From an uncultured Eubacterium sp. (GTDB lineage: Bacteria; Bacillota; Clostridia; Lachnospirales; Lachnospiraceae): a DNA stretch of 57,166 nt. Below the pieces are notes generated by a model. That model saw only the letters and a list, made by a program, of their open reading frames with translations, ran no database searches and had not been told where the DNA came from. The stretch spans positions 1-57,166 of the forward strand of contig CAJUFM010000008.1 in NCBI GenBank assembly GCA_910585745.1, written 5' to 3'. Below are positions 43,061 through 51,728 of the stretch, in pieces. The first letter of the stretch is position 1. Every line of letters begins with the position of its first letter. The position numbers were made by a program, and so were the translations under genes.

Positions 43061-44207
43061 GGATATGTTCTTTCACTGCCTGGCTGACGACATCTGCGAC
43101 ACGGGGATCAAAAGCTTCTGGCATGATGTTGTCTTCGTTTAATTCATTTTCCGGAACCAGGGAAGCGATGGCAAGCGCGGCAGCCAGTTTCATCTCTTCT
43201 GTGATCTGGGAAGCATGTCCTTCCAGGGCGCCTCTGAATATACCAGGAAAGGCAACCACATTGTTGACCTGGTTGGGGAAATCCGATCTGCCGGTTCCTA
43301 CTACTTTTGCCCCGGCTTTTTTTGCGACGTCCGGCATGATCTCAGGAACCGGATTTGCCATAGCGAAGAGGATAGCGTCCTGATTCATAGTGGATACCAT
43401 CTCCGGTGTGACGATATTGGGAGCAGACACCCCTACAAATATATCTGCGCCGACGAAAGCATCTGCCAAGGCGCCGGATTTTCCTTCCAGATTGGTGATT
43501 TCCATCATTTCCTTCTGCATCCAGTTCAGATCCGGTGTCTGTTTATTGAGGATCCCGGATCTGTCACATAGCGTTATATGTGGGAAGCCGTATTTTAAAA
43601 GCAGCCGGCTGATGGCGATGCCAGCGGAACCGGCGCCATTTACGACAATCTTACAGTTTTCTTTTTTCTTCCCTGTTACTTTAAGGGCATTGATGATGCC
43701 GGCAAGAACGACAATGGCAGTTCCATGCTGGTCGTCGTGAAAGACAGGGATATCCAGCAGTTCCTTAAGCCGGTTTTCTATTTCAAAACATCGGGGAGCG
43801 GATATATCTTCCAGATTGATCCCGCCAAATGCCGGAGCGATATTTACGACGGTTTTTATGATCTCTTCGGTATCCTGGGTGTCCAGACAGATTGGGAAAG
43901 CATTGACGCCGCCGAATTCCCGGAATAAAACAGCCTTTCCTTCCATTACGGGCATCGCCGCCTCTGCACCGATATTTCCGAGGCCGAGGACAGCACTTCC
44001 GTCAGAGATGACAGCGATGGTATTTGCTTTGATCGTATAATGATAAGCTTCTTTTTTATCTTTGGCAATGACCTTGCAGGGTTCTGCAACTCCTGGTGTA
44101 TAGGCGATAGCAAGGTCTTCCCTGGATTTGACCTGGCATTTTGGGGTGACATCAAGTTTTCCGTTCCATTCTTTATGTAAGGCGAGTGCCTTTTCATTAT
44201 AACTCAT
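43038..44207 (-). CDS. NAD(P)-dependent malic enzyme
   Basis: 389 residues, the short bacterial type. It decarboxylates malate to pyruvate. Visible are YTPGVAEPC, NIAPAFGGINLEDI, PVFHDDQHGTA and the dinucleotide-binding GAGSAGIAI. First gene of a minus-strand operon with the radical SAM and DUF4364 genes. Cofactor preference cannot be told with confidence. Confidence 0.94.
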   Translation of the reverse strand: MSYNEKALALHKEWNGKLDVTPKCQVKSREDLAIAYTPGVAEPCKVIAKDKKEAYHYTIKANTIAVISDGSAVLGLGNIGAEAAMPVMEGKAVLFREFGGVNAFPICLDTQDTEEIIKTVVNIAPAFGGINLEDISAPRCFEIENRLKELLDIPVFHDDQHGTAIVVLAGIINALKVTGKKKENCKIVVNGAGSAGIAISRLLLKYGFPHITLCDRSGILNKQTPDLNWMQKEMMEITNLEGKSGALADAFVGADIFVGVSAPNIVTPEMVSTMNQDAILFAMANPVPEIMPDVAKKAGAKVVGTGRSDFPNQVNNVVAFPGIFRGALEGHASQITEEMKLAAALAIASLVPENELNEDNIMPEAFDPRVADVVSQAVKEHIHDETALG

Positions 44208-44248
44208 AGTGATCCTCCGTTTTGTAAAACTCCAAATTTACCTCATTT

Positions 44249-44277
44249 ATTCTACCACTTTTAATAAGTAAAAACAA
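44249..44277 (-). promoter_or_regulatory. Promoter of the malic enzyme operon
   Basis: On the minus strand TTGTTT (44277 to 44272), 17 bases, TAGAAT (44254 to 44249) with TGG before the -10. Confidence 0.8.
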
Positions 44278-44312
44278 TATATAAAAAATCTTCTTTAGTT
44301 TCTGAAAACTAC

Positions 44313-44340
44313 TTGTGCTTTTTTGGATAAATGGTACAAT
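44313..44340 (+). promoter_or_regulatory. Promoter of the UDPGP-family gene
   Basis: TTGTGC (44313-44318), 16 bases, TACAAT (44335-44340) with TGG before the -10. Confidence 0.7.
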
Positions 44341-44379
44341 AGAGTATAATTAGAAAATTTTGAGAGGAAGGTTTGTCAG

Positions 44380-45606
44380 ATGACGTTAGAACAAGCAAAA
44401 AAGAAACTTTCTGCTGTCGGTCAGGAACATTTGCTTCGTTATTGGGATGAATTGGATGAAGTACAGAGGTCTTATCTGCTGGAACAGATTGAAGAACTGG
44501 ATACAGATCTTCTGCAGCTGGTTCAGGAGGAGTCCGGCGAGATGCCAAGAGGGAAACTGGAGCCTCTGGGGGCAGTGACGGTCGATGAAATACAGAAAAA
44601 CAGACATAGGTATGAGAGCGTCGGGATCCAGGCTTTAAAAGAGCGCCGCGTGGGTGCAGTACTTCTGGCGGGCGGCCAGGGAACAAGGCTGGGGCTGGAT
44701 AAGCCAAAAGGGATGTTGAATGTAGGGGTGGAGAAGGAACTGTATCTTTTCGGACAGTTGATCCAAAATATGATGCATGTGGTAGATAAAGTGGGAAAAT
44801 GGATTCCACTGTTTATTATGACCAGTGAAAAAAATCATAAAGATACAGTTGATTTTTTTGAGGAAAAAGGTTATTTTGGATATGAAAGAAAGTATGTATA
44901 TTTCTTTGTACAGAAAATGGCGCCATCGGTAGGATATGATGGTAAAATCTTTATGGAAGAAAAGTATAAGATCTCATCTTCGCCAAACGGTAACGGCGGC
45001 TGGTTTATTTCTCTTGAAAAAGCTGGTCTTTTGGACAAGATTTCGGAGATGGGGATAGAGTGGCTCAATGTATTTTCTGTAGATAATGTTCTCCAGAAGA
45101 TTGCAGATCCGGTATTTGTCGGCGCCGTGATCGAGAATGGATGTGTCTGTGGCTCCAAAGTTGTGGCAAAGGCGGATCCGAATGAAAGAGTTGGTGTGCT
45201 GTGTCTGGAGGATGGGAAGCCTTCCATCGTGGAATATTATGAGATGACAGATGAGATGATCCATTCCCGGGACGAAGAAGGAAAACTTCTTTATAATTAC
45301 GGAGTGATTCTGAATTACCTTTTCAATGTAGAGGTTCTCACAAGGATTACGAATCAAAATCTTCCTAACCATATAGTAGAGAAAAAAATCCCTTATATTA
45401 ATGACAATGCGGAATATGTAAAACCAGAGGAACCAAATGGATACAAATTTGAGACACTGGTATTGGACATGATACATATGATGGATAACTGCCTGTCTTT
45501 TGAAGTGATAAGAGACAGAGAATTTGCGCCGATCAAAAACGCTACAGGTGTGGATTCCCTGGAAAGTGCAAGAGAACTTATGAAAAAGAATGGAATGGAA
45601 TTTTAA
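44380..45606 (+). CDS. UDPGP-family (eukaryote-like) UDP-sugar pyrophosphorylase
   Basis: 408 residues. The nucleotide loop LLAGGQGTRLGLDKPKG, the substrate loop SPNGNGGW and FSVDNVL are those of the UDPGP family (UAP1/AGX-like), not of GalU or GlmU. It would make UDP-GlcNAc, UDP-GalNAc or UDP-Glc from the sugar 1-phosphate and UTP. Which sugar cannot be told. The N-terminal about 90 residues are helical as in UAP1. Its own promoter; rho follows 66 bases later. Confidence 0.88.
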   Translation: MTLEQAKKKLSAVGQEHLLRYWDELDEVQRSYLLEQIEELDTDLLQLVQEESGEMPRGKLEPLGAVTVDEIQKNRHRYESVGIQALKERRVGAVLLAGGQGTRLGLDKPKGMLNVGVEKELYLFGQLIQNMMHVVDKVGKWIPLFIMTSEKNHKDTVDFFEEKGYFGYERKYVYFFVQKMAPSVGYDGKIFMEEKYKISSSPNGNGGWFISLEKAGLLDKISEMGIEWLNVFSVDNVLQKIADPVFVGAVIENGCVCGSKVVAKADPNERVGVLCLEDGKPSIVEYYEMTDEMIHSRDEEGKLLYNYGVILNYLFNVEVLTRITNQNLPNHIVEKKIPYINDNAEYVKPEEPNGYKFETLVLDMIHMMDNCLSFEVIRDREFAPIKNATGVDSLESARELMKKNGMEF

Positions 45607-45672
45607 CTGCCGAAACATTCGGGACGGTTTTTGTTTATGAATCGTGTTTGGCTTTTAGAAAGGACAGAAAGA

Positions 45673-47250
45673 ATGGATTTAGCAAAATTATCATTGAAGG
45701 AACTTCGTGAAATAGCGAAGGAAAAAGGGTTGTCCGGTGTGTCTGGTCTGCGGAAAGGAGATCTTGTGCATGAACTGGAAAAACTGACACGATCCGAGGC
45801 CCGGACGGCAGCACCGTCAGAGGAGTACCCAAAGAGAGAAAGAACTGTCAAAAGATCTGAAGGAAATGTGGTTCAGACGACAGAAAAGGAAGAAAATAGA
45901 AAGCAGGCATATACATATGTTCCCAATCATGGGAACAAGGGACATGCCAGAAATGGTAATGCCGTCGTGCATCGCAGCGAGAATCGACAGGAGAATCACA
46001 CTGAGCAGCAGGAGAGCCAGCCCCTTCGTACCATTGAGGATGTAGTGAAGGCGGGACTGATCACCATTGCCAAGGACCGTCAGGTGTCAGATGTACATCC
46101 CAGGGAGATCAAAGAGCTGGACAGTGGTATAACCAAGAGGGGAATTCTGGAGATCATGCCGGAGGGATATGGTTTTATCCGCTGTGACAATTTCCTTCCT
46201 GGGGAAAATGATGTCTATGTCTCGCCGGCATTTCTCAGACGATTTGGTCTTCGTACCGGAGACATCGTAGAGGGAAATATCCGGGTCAGGACACAGAACG
46301 AGAAGTTCAGTGCGCTTCTTTATATGAAAAGTGTCAATGGACGTCCCATCACATATCTTGCCCGCAGACATAAGTTTGAAGATCTGACACCTATCTTTCC
46401 TAATGAAAGGATACATTTGGAGACCCCTGGTTCTGGCGTATCCATGAGAATGCTGGATTTGATCGCTCCCATCGGAAAGGGGCAGAGGGGGATGATCGTA
46501 TCCCAGCCCAAAACTGGAAAGACCACTCTGTTGAAGCAGGTAGCAAGTGCTATCACCAGAAATTATCCGAAGATGCATCTTTTGATCCTGCTTATCGACG
46601 AGCGCCCGGAGGAGGTCACGGATATTAAAGAATCCATCGAGGGAGAACGGGTTGAGGTGATTTATTCTACCTTTGATGAACTTCCGGAAAATCATAAACG
46701 GGTTTCGGAAATGGTGATCGAGAGAGCCAAACGTCTCGTGGAGGGCGGTGACGATGTGGTGATCCTTCTTGACAGTATCACCCGTCTTGCCAGAGCTTAC
46801 AACCTCACTGTCACTCCCAGCGGACGGACGCTTTCCGGAGGTCTTGATCCGGCGGCCCTGCATATGCCAAAGCGTTTCTTTGGTGCGGCAAGGAATATGA
46901 GAGAGGGCGGAAGTCTTACGATACTTGCCACAGCACTGGTAGATACTGGAAGCAGGATGGATGATGTGGTATTTGAAGAATTTAAGGGAACTGGCAATAT
47001 GGAACTGGTTCTTGACCGCCACTTGTCGGAAAAACGTGTATTTCCAGCGATAGATATACAGAAGTCAAGTACCAGGCGGGAAGATCTTCTGCTGAGCCAG
47101 AGTGAGCTGGAAGCAGTGTTTCTTATGCGCAAGGCACTGGGAGCGAATTCCAATACGGAAAGCAATCTGGAGCAGATCATCAATTTGTTCCGTAAAACCA
47201 AAAATAACAAGGAATTTATAGAAACAATAAAAAAAATCAAGCTTCATTAA
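45673..47250 (+). CDS. rho: Transcription termination factor Rho
   Basis: 525 residues, longer than the about 420 of E. coli Rho. An N-terminal helical SAP-like part (LSLKELREIAKEKGLSGVSG) is followed by a polar insert (about 35-125) rich in Lys, Arg, Glu, Gln and Asn. Then come the RNA-binding cold-shock-like domain (EIMPEGYGFIR) and the hexameric ATPase with QPKTGKT (Walker A, 278-284) and the Q/R loops. ATG 45673 has AGGA 8 bases before it. Confidence 0.95.
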   Translation: MDLAKLSLKELREIAKEKGLSGVSGLRKGDLVHELEKLTRSEARTAAPSEEYPKRERTVKRSEGNVVQTTEKEENRKQAYTYVPNHGNKGHARNGNAVVHRSENRQENHTEQQESQPLRTIEDVVKAGLITIAKDRQVSDVHPREIKELDSGITKRGILEIMPEGYGFIRCDNFLPGENDVYVSPAFLRRFGLRTGDIVEGNIRVRTQNEKFSALLYMKSVNGRPITYLARRHKFEDLTPIFPNERIHLETPGSGVSMRMLDLIAPIGKGQRGMIVSQPKTGKTTLLKQVASAITRNYPKMHLLILLIDERPEEVTDIKESIEGERVEVIYSTFDELPENHKRVSEMVIERAKRLVEGGDDVVILLDSITRLARAYNLTVTPSGRTLSGGLDPAALHMPKRFFGAARNMREGGSLTILATALVDTGSRMDDVVFEEFKGTGNMELVLDRHLSEKRVFPAIDIQKSSTRREDLLLSQSELEAVFLMRKALGANSNTESNLEQIINLFRKTKNNKEFIETIKKIKLH

Positions 47251-47256
47251 AAGCAC

Positions 47257-47285
47257 TTGCATTTTAAAAAAAATTGTGATACAAT
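47257..47285 (+). promoter_or_regulatory. Promoter of rpmE
   Basis: TTGCAT (47257-47262), 17 bases, TACAAT (47280-47285). Confidence 0.82.
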
Positions 47286-47335
47286 GAAAAAGCCGTTTTT
47301 GAGAATTGAAAATTTTAGTAGTGAGGTGAAAATAC

Positions 47336-47536
47336 ATGAGAGAGGGAATCCATCCAGAATATTTTCAGGCAAAGGTTGTATGCAACTGCGGAAATGAGTT
47401 TACGACAGGTTCAACCAAAGAAGATATTCATGTTGAAGTATGTTCTAAATGCCATCCATTCTACACAGGACAGCAGAAGTCCATGGCTGCTCGTGGTGCG
47501 ATTGATAAGTTCAATCGTAAGTATGGCTTAAAATAA
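47336..47536 (+). CDS. rpmE: 50S ribosomal protein L31 (zinc-binding type)
   Basis: 66 residues. Cysteines in CNC and CSKC form the zinc site of the A-type L31; the C-terminal KFNRKYGLK is typical. GAGGTG precedes the ATG. Own promoter upstream. Confidence 0.97.
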   Translation: MREGIHPEYFQAKVVCNCGNEFTTGSTKEDIHVEVCSKCHPFYTGQQKSMAARGAIDKFNRKYGLK

Positions 47537-47558
47537 GCAGATTATGAACAGAGTATGG

Positions 47559-47651
47559 CTCCGCATGTTTCTGTATTGATAATACTGAGGCTTGCGGAGT
47601 TGTTGCATATTCAGCTCGATGATGCAGGGGTTCAGCCGGTGTCGTCGAGCT
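47559..47651 (+). promoter_or_regulatory. Two long-range hairpins between rpmE and the DUF1385 gene
   Basis: CTCCGCA 47559-47565 pairs with TGCGGAG 47593-47599 and encloses GTATT/AATAC. AGCTCGA 47613-47619 pairs with TCGAGCT 47645-47651. The first may be the rpmE terminator though the T run is short. The second sits in the DUF1385 leader. Confidence 0.5.
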
Positions 47652-47676
47652 TAGAGTAGTTTATACACAGAAAAGG

Positions 47677-48810
47677 ATGATGTCAGATATGAGATATTCA
47701 GGTATTGGCGGTCAGGCTGTGATCGAGGGCGTTATGATGAAAGCGTCAGACCAGTATGCGGTTTCTGTGCGCAAACCGGACGGAAAGATTGAGGTTAAGG
47801 TAGAAAAACATAAGAGTCTGAAGGATCGGTATGCCATAGCTGGCATTCCGGTGGTCCGGGGGATTGTTGCTTTTGTTGAATCCCTGGTTATGGGGATGAA
47901 GACATTGAATTATTCGGCAAGTTTCTGGGAAGAGGAAGAGCAGAAGGCAGACGGCCGGAAAAAGAATGATAAAAACAAAAATCAGGAACAAAGCAAAGGA
48001 AATGATCTTGTGATGGGCCTGGTGGTAATGCTGGCAGTGGTTCTGGCAGTGGGCTTGTTTGTTCTTCTTCCTTTTTTCGTATCAGAACTTTTATCAAAGT
48101 CCATCCCCTCTGTTCAGCTGCGGGGGCTGATCGAGGGTGTGATCCGAGTGGCGCTGTTTGTGATTTATGTGAAGACAATTTCCTGTATGGAAGATATCCA
48201 TCGTGTCTTTATGTACCATGGGGCGGAACACAAGTGCATCAACTGTCTGGAAAACGGACTGGAACTGACGGTGGATAACGCGCGGAAGCAGACTACGGTA
48301 CACAAGAGATGTGGCACCAGCTTTATGCTGGTGGTCATGTTTGTAAGTATTTTGCTCTTTATGTTTATATCTGTTTCGACGCTCTGGCTCCGTATGCTGC
48401 TGCGTATTTTGCTGATCCCGGTTATTGCGGGACTTTCCTACGAATTTATTATTTTCGCGGGAAAGACAGAAAATCCGGTTATGACTGTATTGAGCAAGCC
48501 GGGACTCTGGCTGCAGTCCCTGACCACAAAAGAGCCGGAAGATGCGATGCTGGAAGTGGCGATTTCCTCGGTAGAGGCAGTTTTTGATTGGAAAAAGTTT
48601 CTCCAGGAAAGCGATGAGCAGCCCTCTCAGAATGAGCCTGACCATAAAAAAACAGACAAAAATATAGAGGAGGCTGCCGCCACGGATGAAAAGTCAGAAT
48701 TGGAGGCCGCCGGTTTTGAGGTGGTTGAGGTCAGTGATGATGAAGAGGATGATGAGATTCTTCAGTCACTGGACCGGTATTTTGATGATCCAGAGAAAGC
48801 CGGGAAATAG
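47677..48810 (+). CDS. DUF1385 membrane protein (YqhQ-like)
   Basis: 377 residues. The N-terminal GGQAVIEGVMM is the hallmark of the family. Several hydrophobic segments follow (about 110-140, 150-165, 210-260), with YHGAEHKCINCLE and KRCGTSFML between them. A long acidic tail (about 310-377) ends it. Function unknown; often near prmC and prfA in Firmicutes, as here. ATG 47677, 47680 and 47689 are all possible starts. Confidence 0.88.
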   Translation: MMSDMRYSGIGGQAVIEGVMMKASDQYAVSVRKPDGKIEVKVEKHKSLKDRYAIAGIPVVRGIVAFVESLVMGMKTLNYSASFWEEEEQKADGRKKNDKNKNQEQSKGNDLVMGLVVMLAVVLAVGLFVLLPFFVSELLSKSIPSVQLRGLIEGVIRVALFVIYVKTISCMEDIHRVFMYHGAEHKCINCLENGLELTVDNARKQTTVHKRCGTSFMLVVMFVSILLFMFISVSTLWLRMLLRILLIPVIAGLSYEFIIFAGKTENPVMTVLSKPGLWLQSLTTKEPEDAMLEVAISSVEAVFDWKKFLQESDEQPSQNEPDHKKTDKNIEEAAATDEKSELEAAGFEVVEVSDDEEDDEILQSLDRYFDDPEKAGK

Positions 48811-48894
48811 CGGTGCTAAGCACCGTTGGCGGTATGTTTGGAAGTGGGAAGGAAATCTTACAACCTGTCAGATGTGCGTAACAGGAGGAGAATA

Positions 48895-49773
48895 ATGACA
48901 TTGCGACAGATGCTGGAACAGGGAAGGTTGGAACTGTTTCTTGCAGAGGTGCCGGAGCCGGAAGAAAATGCCTGGTATTTTTTGCAGTCATGTTTTAGCG
49001 ATAAGGATTTTTCTTACCGCCGGAATGATTATTTTCTCCATCAGGAGGATGAGGCGGATGAATCAGTTCAGAGGCGTTTTTTTGCGGCGGTGAAAAAACG
49101 CAGCCAGCGAATCCCTCTGGAGTATATATTAGGTTATACGGAATTTATGGGACTGGTCTTTGAGGTAGATGAAAATGTTTTGATCCCAAGACAGGACACG
49201 GAGCTGCTGGTGGAGACGGTGGTTCCCTTCTGCGCTGGGAAACGGGTTCTGGATCTGTGTACTGGCTCCGGGTGTATTGGTCTGAGTATTGCGGTGGCTG
49301 GTATGCCAGATGAAGTTGTTCTCAGCGATATTTCGGAGAAAGCGCTGGAGACGGCTGAGAGAAATCTGTTGCGGTTACAACGGAGGCATGGGAAACTCCT
49401 GCATACAAAGCAGGGGATTTCAATAATTTGTGGTGATCTCTGGGATCCTGTTCAGGGAACATTTGATGTGATCGTGTCAAATCCACCTTATATTGAGACC
49501 GGAGAGATACCGAAACTGATGCCGGAAGTAAAAGACTTTGAACCGACATCAGCCCTTGACGGAGGCGCGGAGGGCATGGATTTTTATGAAAAAATCCTAA
49601 AAAGGGCTTCCGGGTATCTGAACCAGGGAGGAATGCTGTGCCTGGAAATTGGATACAATCAGGGGGAGAGTGTCAGGGGGCTTATGGAGAAGCAGGGGTT
49701 CTCTGATGTCAGGGTAAGTAAGGACCTGGCCGGGCATGACAGGGTGGTGGCTGGGAAATATATAGATCAATGA
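48895..49773 (+). CDS. prmC: Release factor glutamine methyltransferase
   Basis: 292 residues. It methylates the GGQ glutamine of release factors using S-adenosylmethionine. The SAM site is VLDLCTGSGCIGLSIA and the catalytic NPPY is at residues 196-199. The start is ATG 48895, because AGGAGGAG stands just before it; the frame is open earlier. Its target prfA follows by 15 bases, the usual pairing. Confidence 0.95.
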   Translation: MTLRQMLEQGRLELFLAEVPEPEENAWYFLQSCFSDKDFSYRRNDYFLHQEDEADESVQRRFFAAVKKRSQRIPLEYILGYTEFMGLVFEVDENVLIPRQDTELLVETVVPFCAGKRVLDLCTGSGCIGLSIAVAGMPDEVVLSDISEKALETAERNLLRLQRRHGKLLHTKQGISIICGDLWDPVQGTFDVIVSNPPYIETGEIPKLMPEVKDFEPTSALDGGAEGMDFYEKILKRASGYLNQGGMLCLEIGYNQGESVRGLMEKQGFSDVRVSKDLAGHDRVVAGKYIDQ

Positions 49774-49788
49774 GGAAGGAAAGAAGTT

Positions 49789-50859
49789 ATGTTTGACAAG
49801 CTGGAAGATACATTACTGCGTTATGAAGAGGTGCTGAATGAGCTCAGTGAGCCAGATGTGCTCAACGATCAGAGCCGCTACCAGAAGCTGATGAAGGAAC
49901 AAGCTGATCTGGAGCCTGTTGTGGCCAAATATAAAGAATATAAGGCGGCGAAGGATGGCATCGAGGACAGCCTGGCGATTCTCGATGAGGAGAACGATGA
50001 GGAGATGCGGGAACTTGCCAAAGAAGAGCTGAATGAGTGCAAGGCAAGTATCGAAAGTATTGAACAGGAGCTTCGGATTCTTCTTCTTCCCAAAGATCCC
50101 AATGACGATAAAAATGTGATCGTGGAGATCCGTGCAGGAGCCGGCGGGGATGAGGCAGCTCTGTTTGCAGCAGATCTTTACCGTATGTACTGCAAATATG
50201 CAGAGACAAACCGCTGGAAGATTGACACGATGAATTCCAATGAGAATGGGATTGGCGGTTTTAAAGAGATTGTGTTTATGATCAATGGTTCCGGTGCCTA
50301 TTCTAAACTGAAATATGAGAGCGGGGTTCATCGCGTTCAGAGAATACCGACGACGGAATCTGGCGGGCGGATCCATACCTCCACAGCGACAGTGGCGATC
50401 ATGCCTGAGGTAGAGGACGTCGAGGTGGAGATCGATCTGAATGACTGTAAATTTGACGTGTTCCGCGCCTCTGGCAATGGCGGTCAGTGCGTTAACACGA
50501 CAGATTCAGCAGTACGGCTCACCCATATCCCCACCGGCATTGTCATTTCCTGCCAGGATGAAAAATCCCAGTTAAAAAATAAAGACAAGGCGATGAAAGT
50601 TCTCCGTGCCAGACTTTATGAACTGGAGTGCGCCAAGGCACACGATGAGGAAGCTGAGAAACGAAGAAGCCAGATCGGGACGGGAGACCGTTCCGAGAAG
50701 ATAAGAACCTATAATTATCCTCAGGGAAGAGTGACGGATCACAGGATCAAGCTGACGCTGCACCGTCTGGATTCCATTATCGACGGGGATCTGAATGAGG
50801 TGATCGACAGCCTGATTGCTGCGGACCAGGCGGCAAAGCTGGCAAATATGAGTGAGTGA
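49789..50859 (+). CDS. prfA: Peptide chain release factor 1
   Basis: 356 residues. It reads UAA and UAG and releases the finished protein. The catalytic GGQ is at residues 231-233 in GNGGQCVN. ESGGRIHTSTATVA and the N-terminal helical domain match RF1. AGGAAAG precedes the ATG. A terminator follows. Confidence 0.97.
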   Translation: MFDKLEDTLLRYEEVLNELSEPDVLNDQSRYQKLMKEQADLEPVVAKYKEYKAAKDGIEDSLAILDEENDEEMRELAKEELNECKASIESIEQELRILLLPKDPNDDKNVIVEIRAGAGGDEAALFAADLYRMYCKYAETNRWKIDTMNSNENGIGGFKEIVFMINGSGAYSKLKYESGVHRVQRIPTTESGGRIHTSTATVAIMPEVEDVEVEIDLNDCKFDVFRASGNGGQCVNTTDSAVRLTHIPTGIVISCQDEKSQLKNKDKAMKVLRARLYELECAKAHDEEAEKRRSQIGTGDRSEKIRTYNYPQGRVTDHRIKLTLHRLDSIIDGDLNEVIDSLIAADQAAKLANMSE

Positions 50860-50869
50860 GGGGTTGTAT

Positions 50870-50915
50870 AAATGAGCCAGGAGATGCTGGATTTGTAGCA
50901 TTTCCTGGTTTATTT
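50870..50915 (+). terminator. Terminator of prmC-prfA
   Basis: A stem of about 12 bp (50877-50888 with 50897-50908, one G-T pair) with A and T rich flanks. Confidence 0.75.
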
Positions 50916-50992
50916 ATATCCTGCACAACGAGAAAAGCAATCGCAGGAGTATCCATTATATCTGCAATGGCATAAAAGGTTGAGGTTTCCAT
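50915..50992 (-). pseudogene. Relic of a nucleoside-phosphorylase-family gene
   Basis: On the minus strand the codons after ATG 50992 read METSTFYAIADIMDTPAIA and then FLVVQD. This is the phosphorylase-superfamily C-terminal pattern (Met-Glu before an A/S-x-F/Y-helix, then PA-strand). Nothing of the rest of the enzyme is near. It appears to be a gene remnant at the edge of the AT-rich island. Confidence 0.45.
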
Positions 50993-51237
50993 TTTAATAG
51001 AATTTGAACAAAATAATGATTTTTTTGTTCAGATTTATAGGGAGGCGGAATTGTGCCGTCTAGTTAAAACCTAAGATAGGTACAGCAACGGTAGTTTCGT
51101 TAGAAATTCAAGAAGTATTTCTCTATTGACAAACAATGTGGGAGTTATATAATTAAGTGTGTCAAATATTTGCAATTGTTTAAGAATGTACATTTTTAGT
51201 GATACTGTTAATTAAATGTAAAAAACGGAGGATAGTG
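50993..51237 (+). other. Intergenic region before the secreted-peptide operon
   Basis: It holds a hairpin (51003-51032, arms TTTGAACAAAA and TTTTGTTCAGA) that could be a leftover terminator. A short motif CGGTAG at 51089-51094 also occurs upstream of the xre gene (54467-54472). The operon promoter lies at its right part. No coding frame is supported. Confidence 0.6.
51126..51153 (+). promoter_or_regulatory. Promoter of the secreted-peptide operon
   Basis: TTGACA (51126-51131), 16 bases, TATAAT (51148-51153), both hexamers perfect. Confidence 0.85.
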
Positions 51238-51678
51238 ATGATTAGAAAATTTATGAAGAATGGTTTTGTTAGTTTTATGTGATTTATGTTAATGATGGTT
51301 TTTGCAACGACCATAGTATATGCGAAAGCGGAAACTGTTAATACCTATTATAGTTTTGCGTGTTCAACGACTAGCAGGTCACATGAAGCAAGCAGTACAC
51401 CTACAGTTACCATAACAACATCAAATATGATAGGAAATCCGTCAGATAAGCTTTGGGTAGAGGTTGAAAAAAAATATTGGTATGGATGGGCAGCACCAGG
51501 AAGTGACAACTCATCAAGGCAAGTGTCAAGTGTGTATGGAAGTAAATTTTCATTAAAAGGAAATGGCTCTGGTACATATAGATTGTTGTTTGGAAAATCA
51601 AGCATGTTACTAAGTGGACATTATAATACTAAGAGCAGTAAATGGTATTCAGATTTGAAGATTTATTATAATCATTAA
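51238..51678 (+). CDS. Bacteriocin-like secreted peptide precursor, interrupted by an in-frame TGA
   Basis: The frame starts at ATG 51238 with GGAGG 6 bases before it and encodes MIRKFMKNGFVSFM, then TGA (51280-51282), then continues FMLMMVFATTIVYA and about 100 further residues. Without the stop this is a good Sec signal peptide with a cut near VYA or AKA, and a mature peptide of about 105 residues rich in Ser, Thr, Tyr and Gly, ending DLKIYYNH. One Cys only. A restart at ATG 51286 would lose the charged start and has no ribosome site. TGG to TGA is the simplest origin. Size, secretion signal and the exporter genes after it recall lactococcin 972-type operons, but I do not see that family's sequence pattern. 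The mature part is intact, so the stop may be recent or bypassed. Confidence 0.65.
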
Positions 51679-51686
51679 ATATTTTG

Positions 51687-51709
51687 TGCCACCTCGCAAT
51701 GAGGTGGCA
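51687..51709 (+). terminator. Strong hairpin between the peptide gene and the transport genes
   Basis: A perfect 9-bp GC-rich stem (51687-51695 with 51701-51709, loop GCAAT). No T run follows, so it is likely to stop 3' decay or partly terminate, giving more peptide message than exporter message. Confidence 0.7.
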
Positions 51710-51728
51710 ATTAATATGGGAGGATCTA

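Noticed and set aside
51286..51678. Normal start of the secreted peptide at ATG 51286
   Set aside because: No ribosome binding site stands before it and the signal peptide would lose its positively charged start; the GGAGG-ATG at 51238 in the same frame is far better.
51238..51678. Assignment of the peptide to the lactococcin 972 family
   Set aside because: The gene order is similar, but the tryptophan/glycine pattern of that family's mature N-terminus is not seen.
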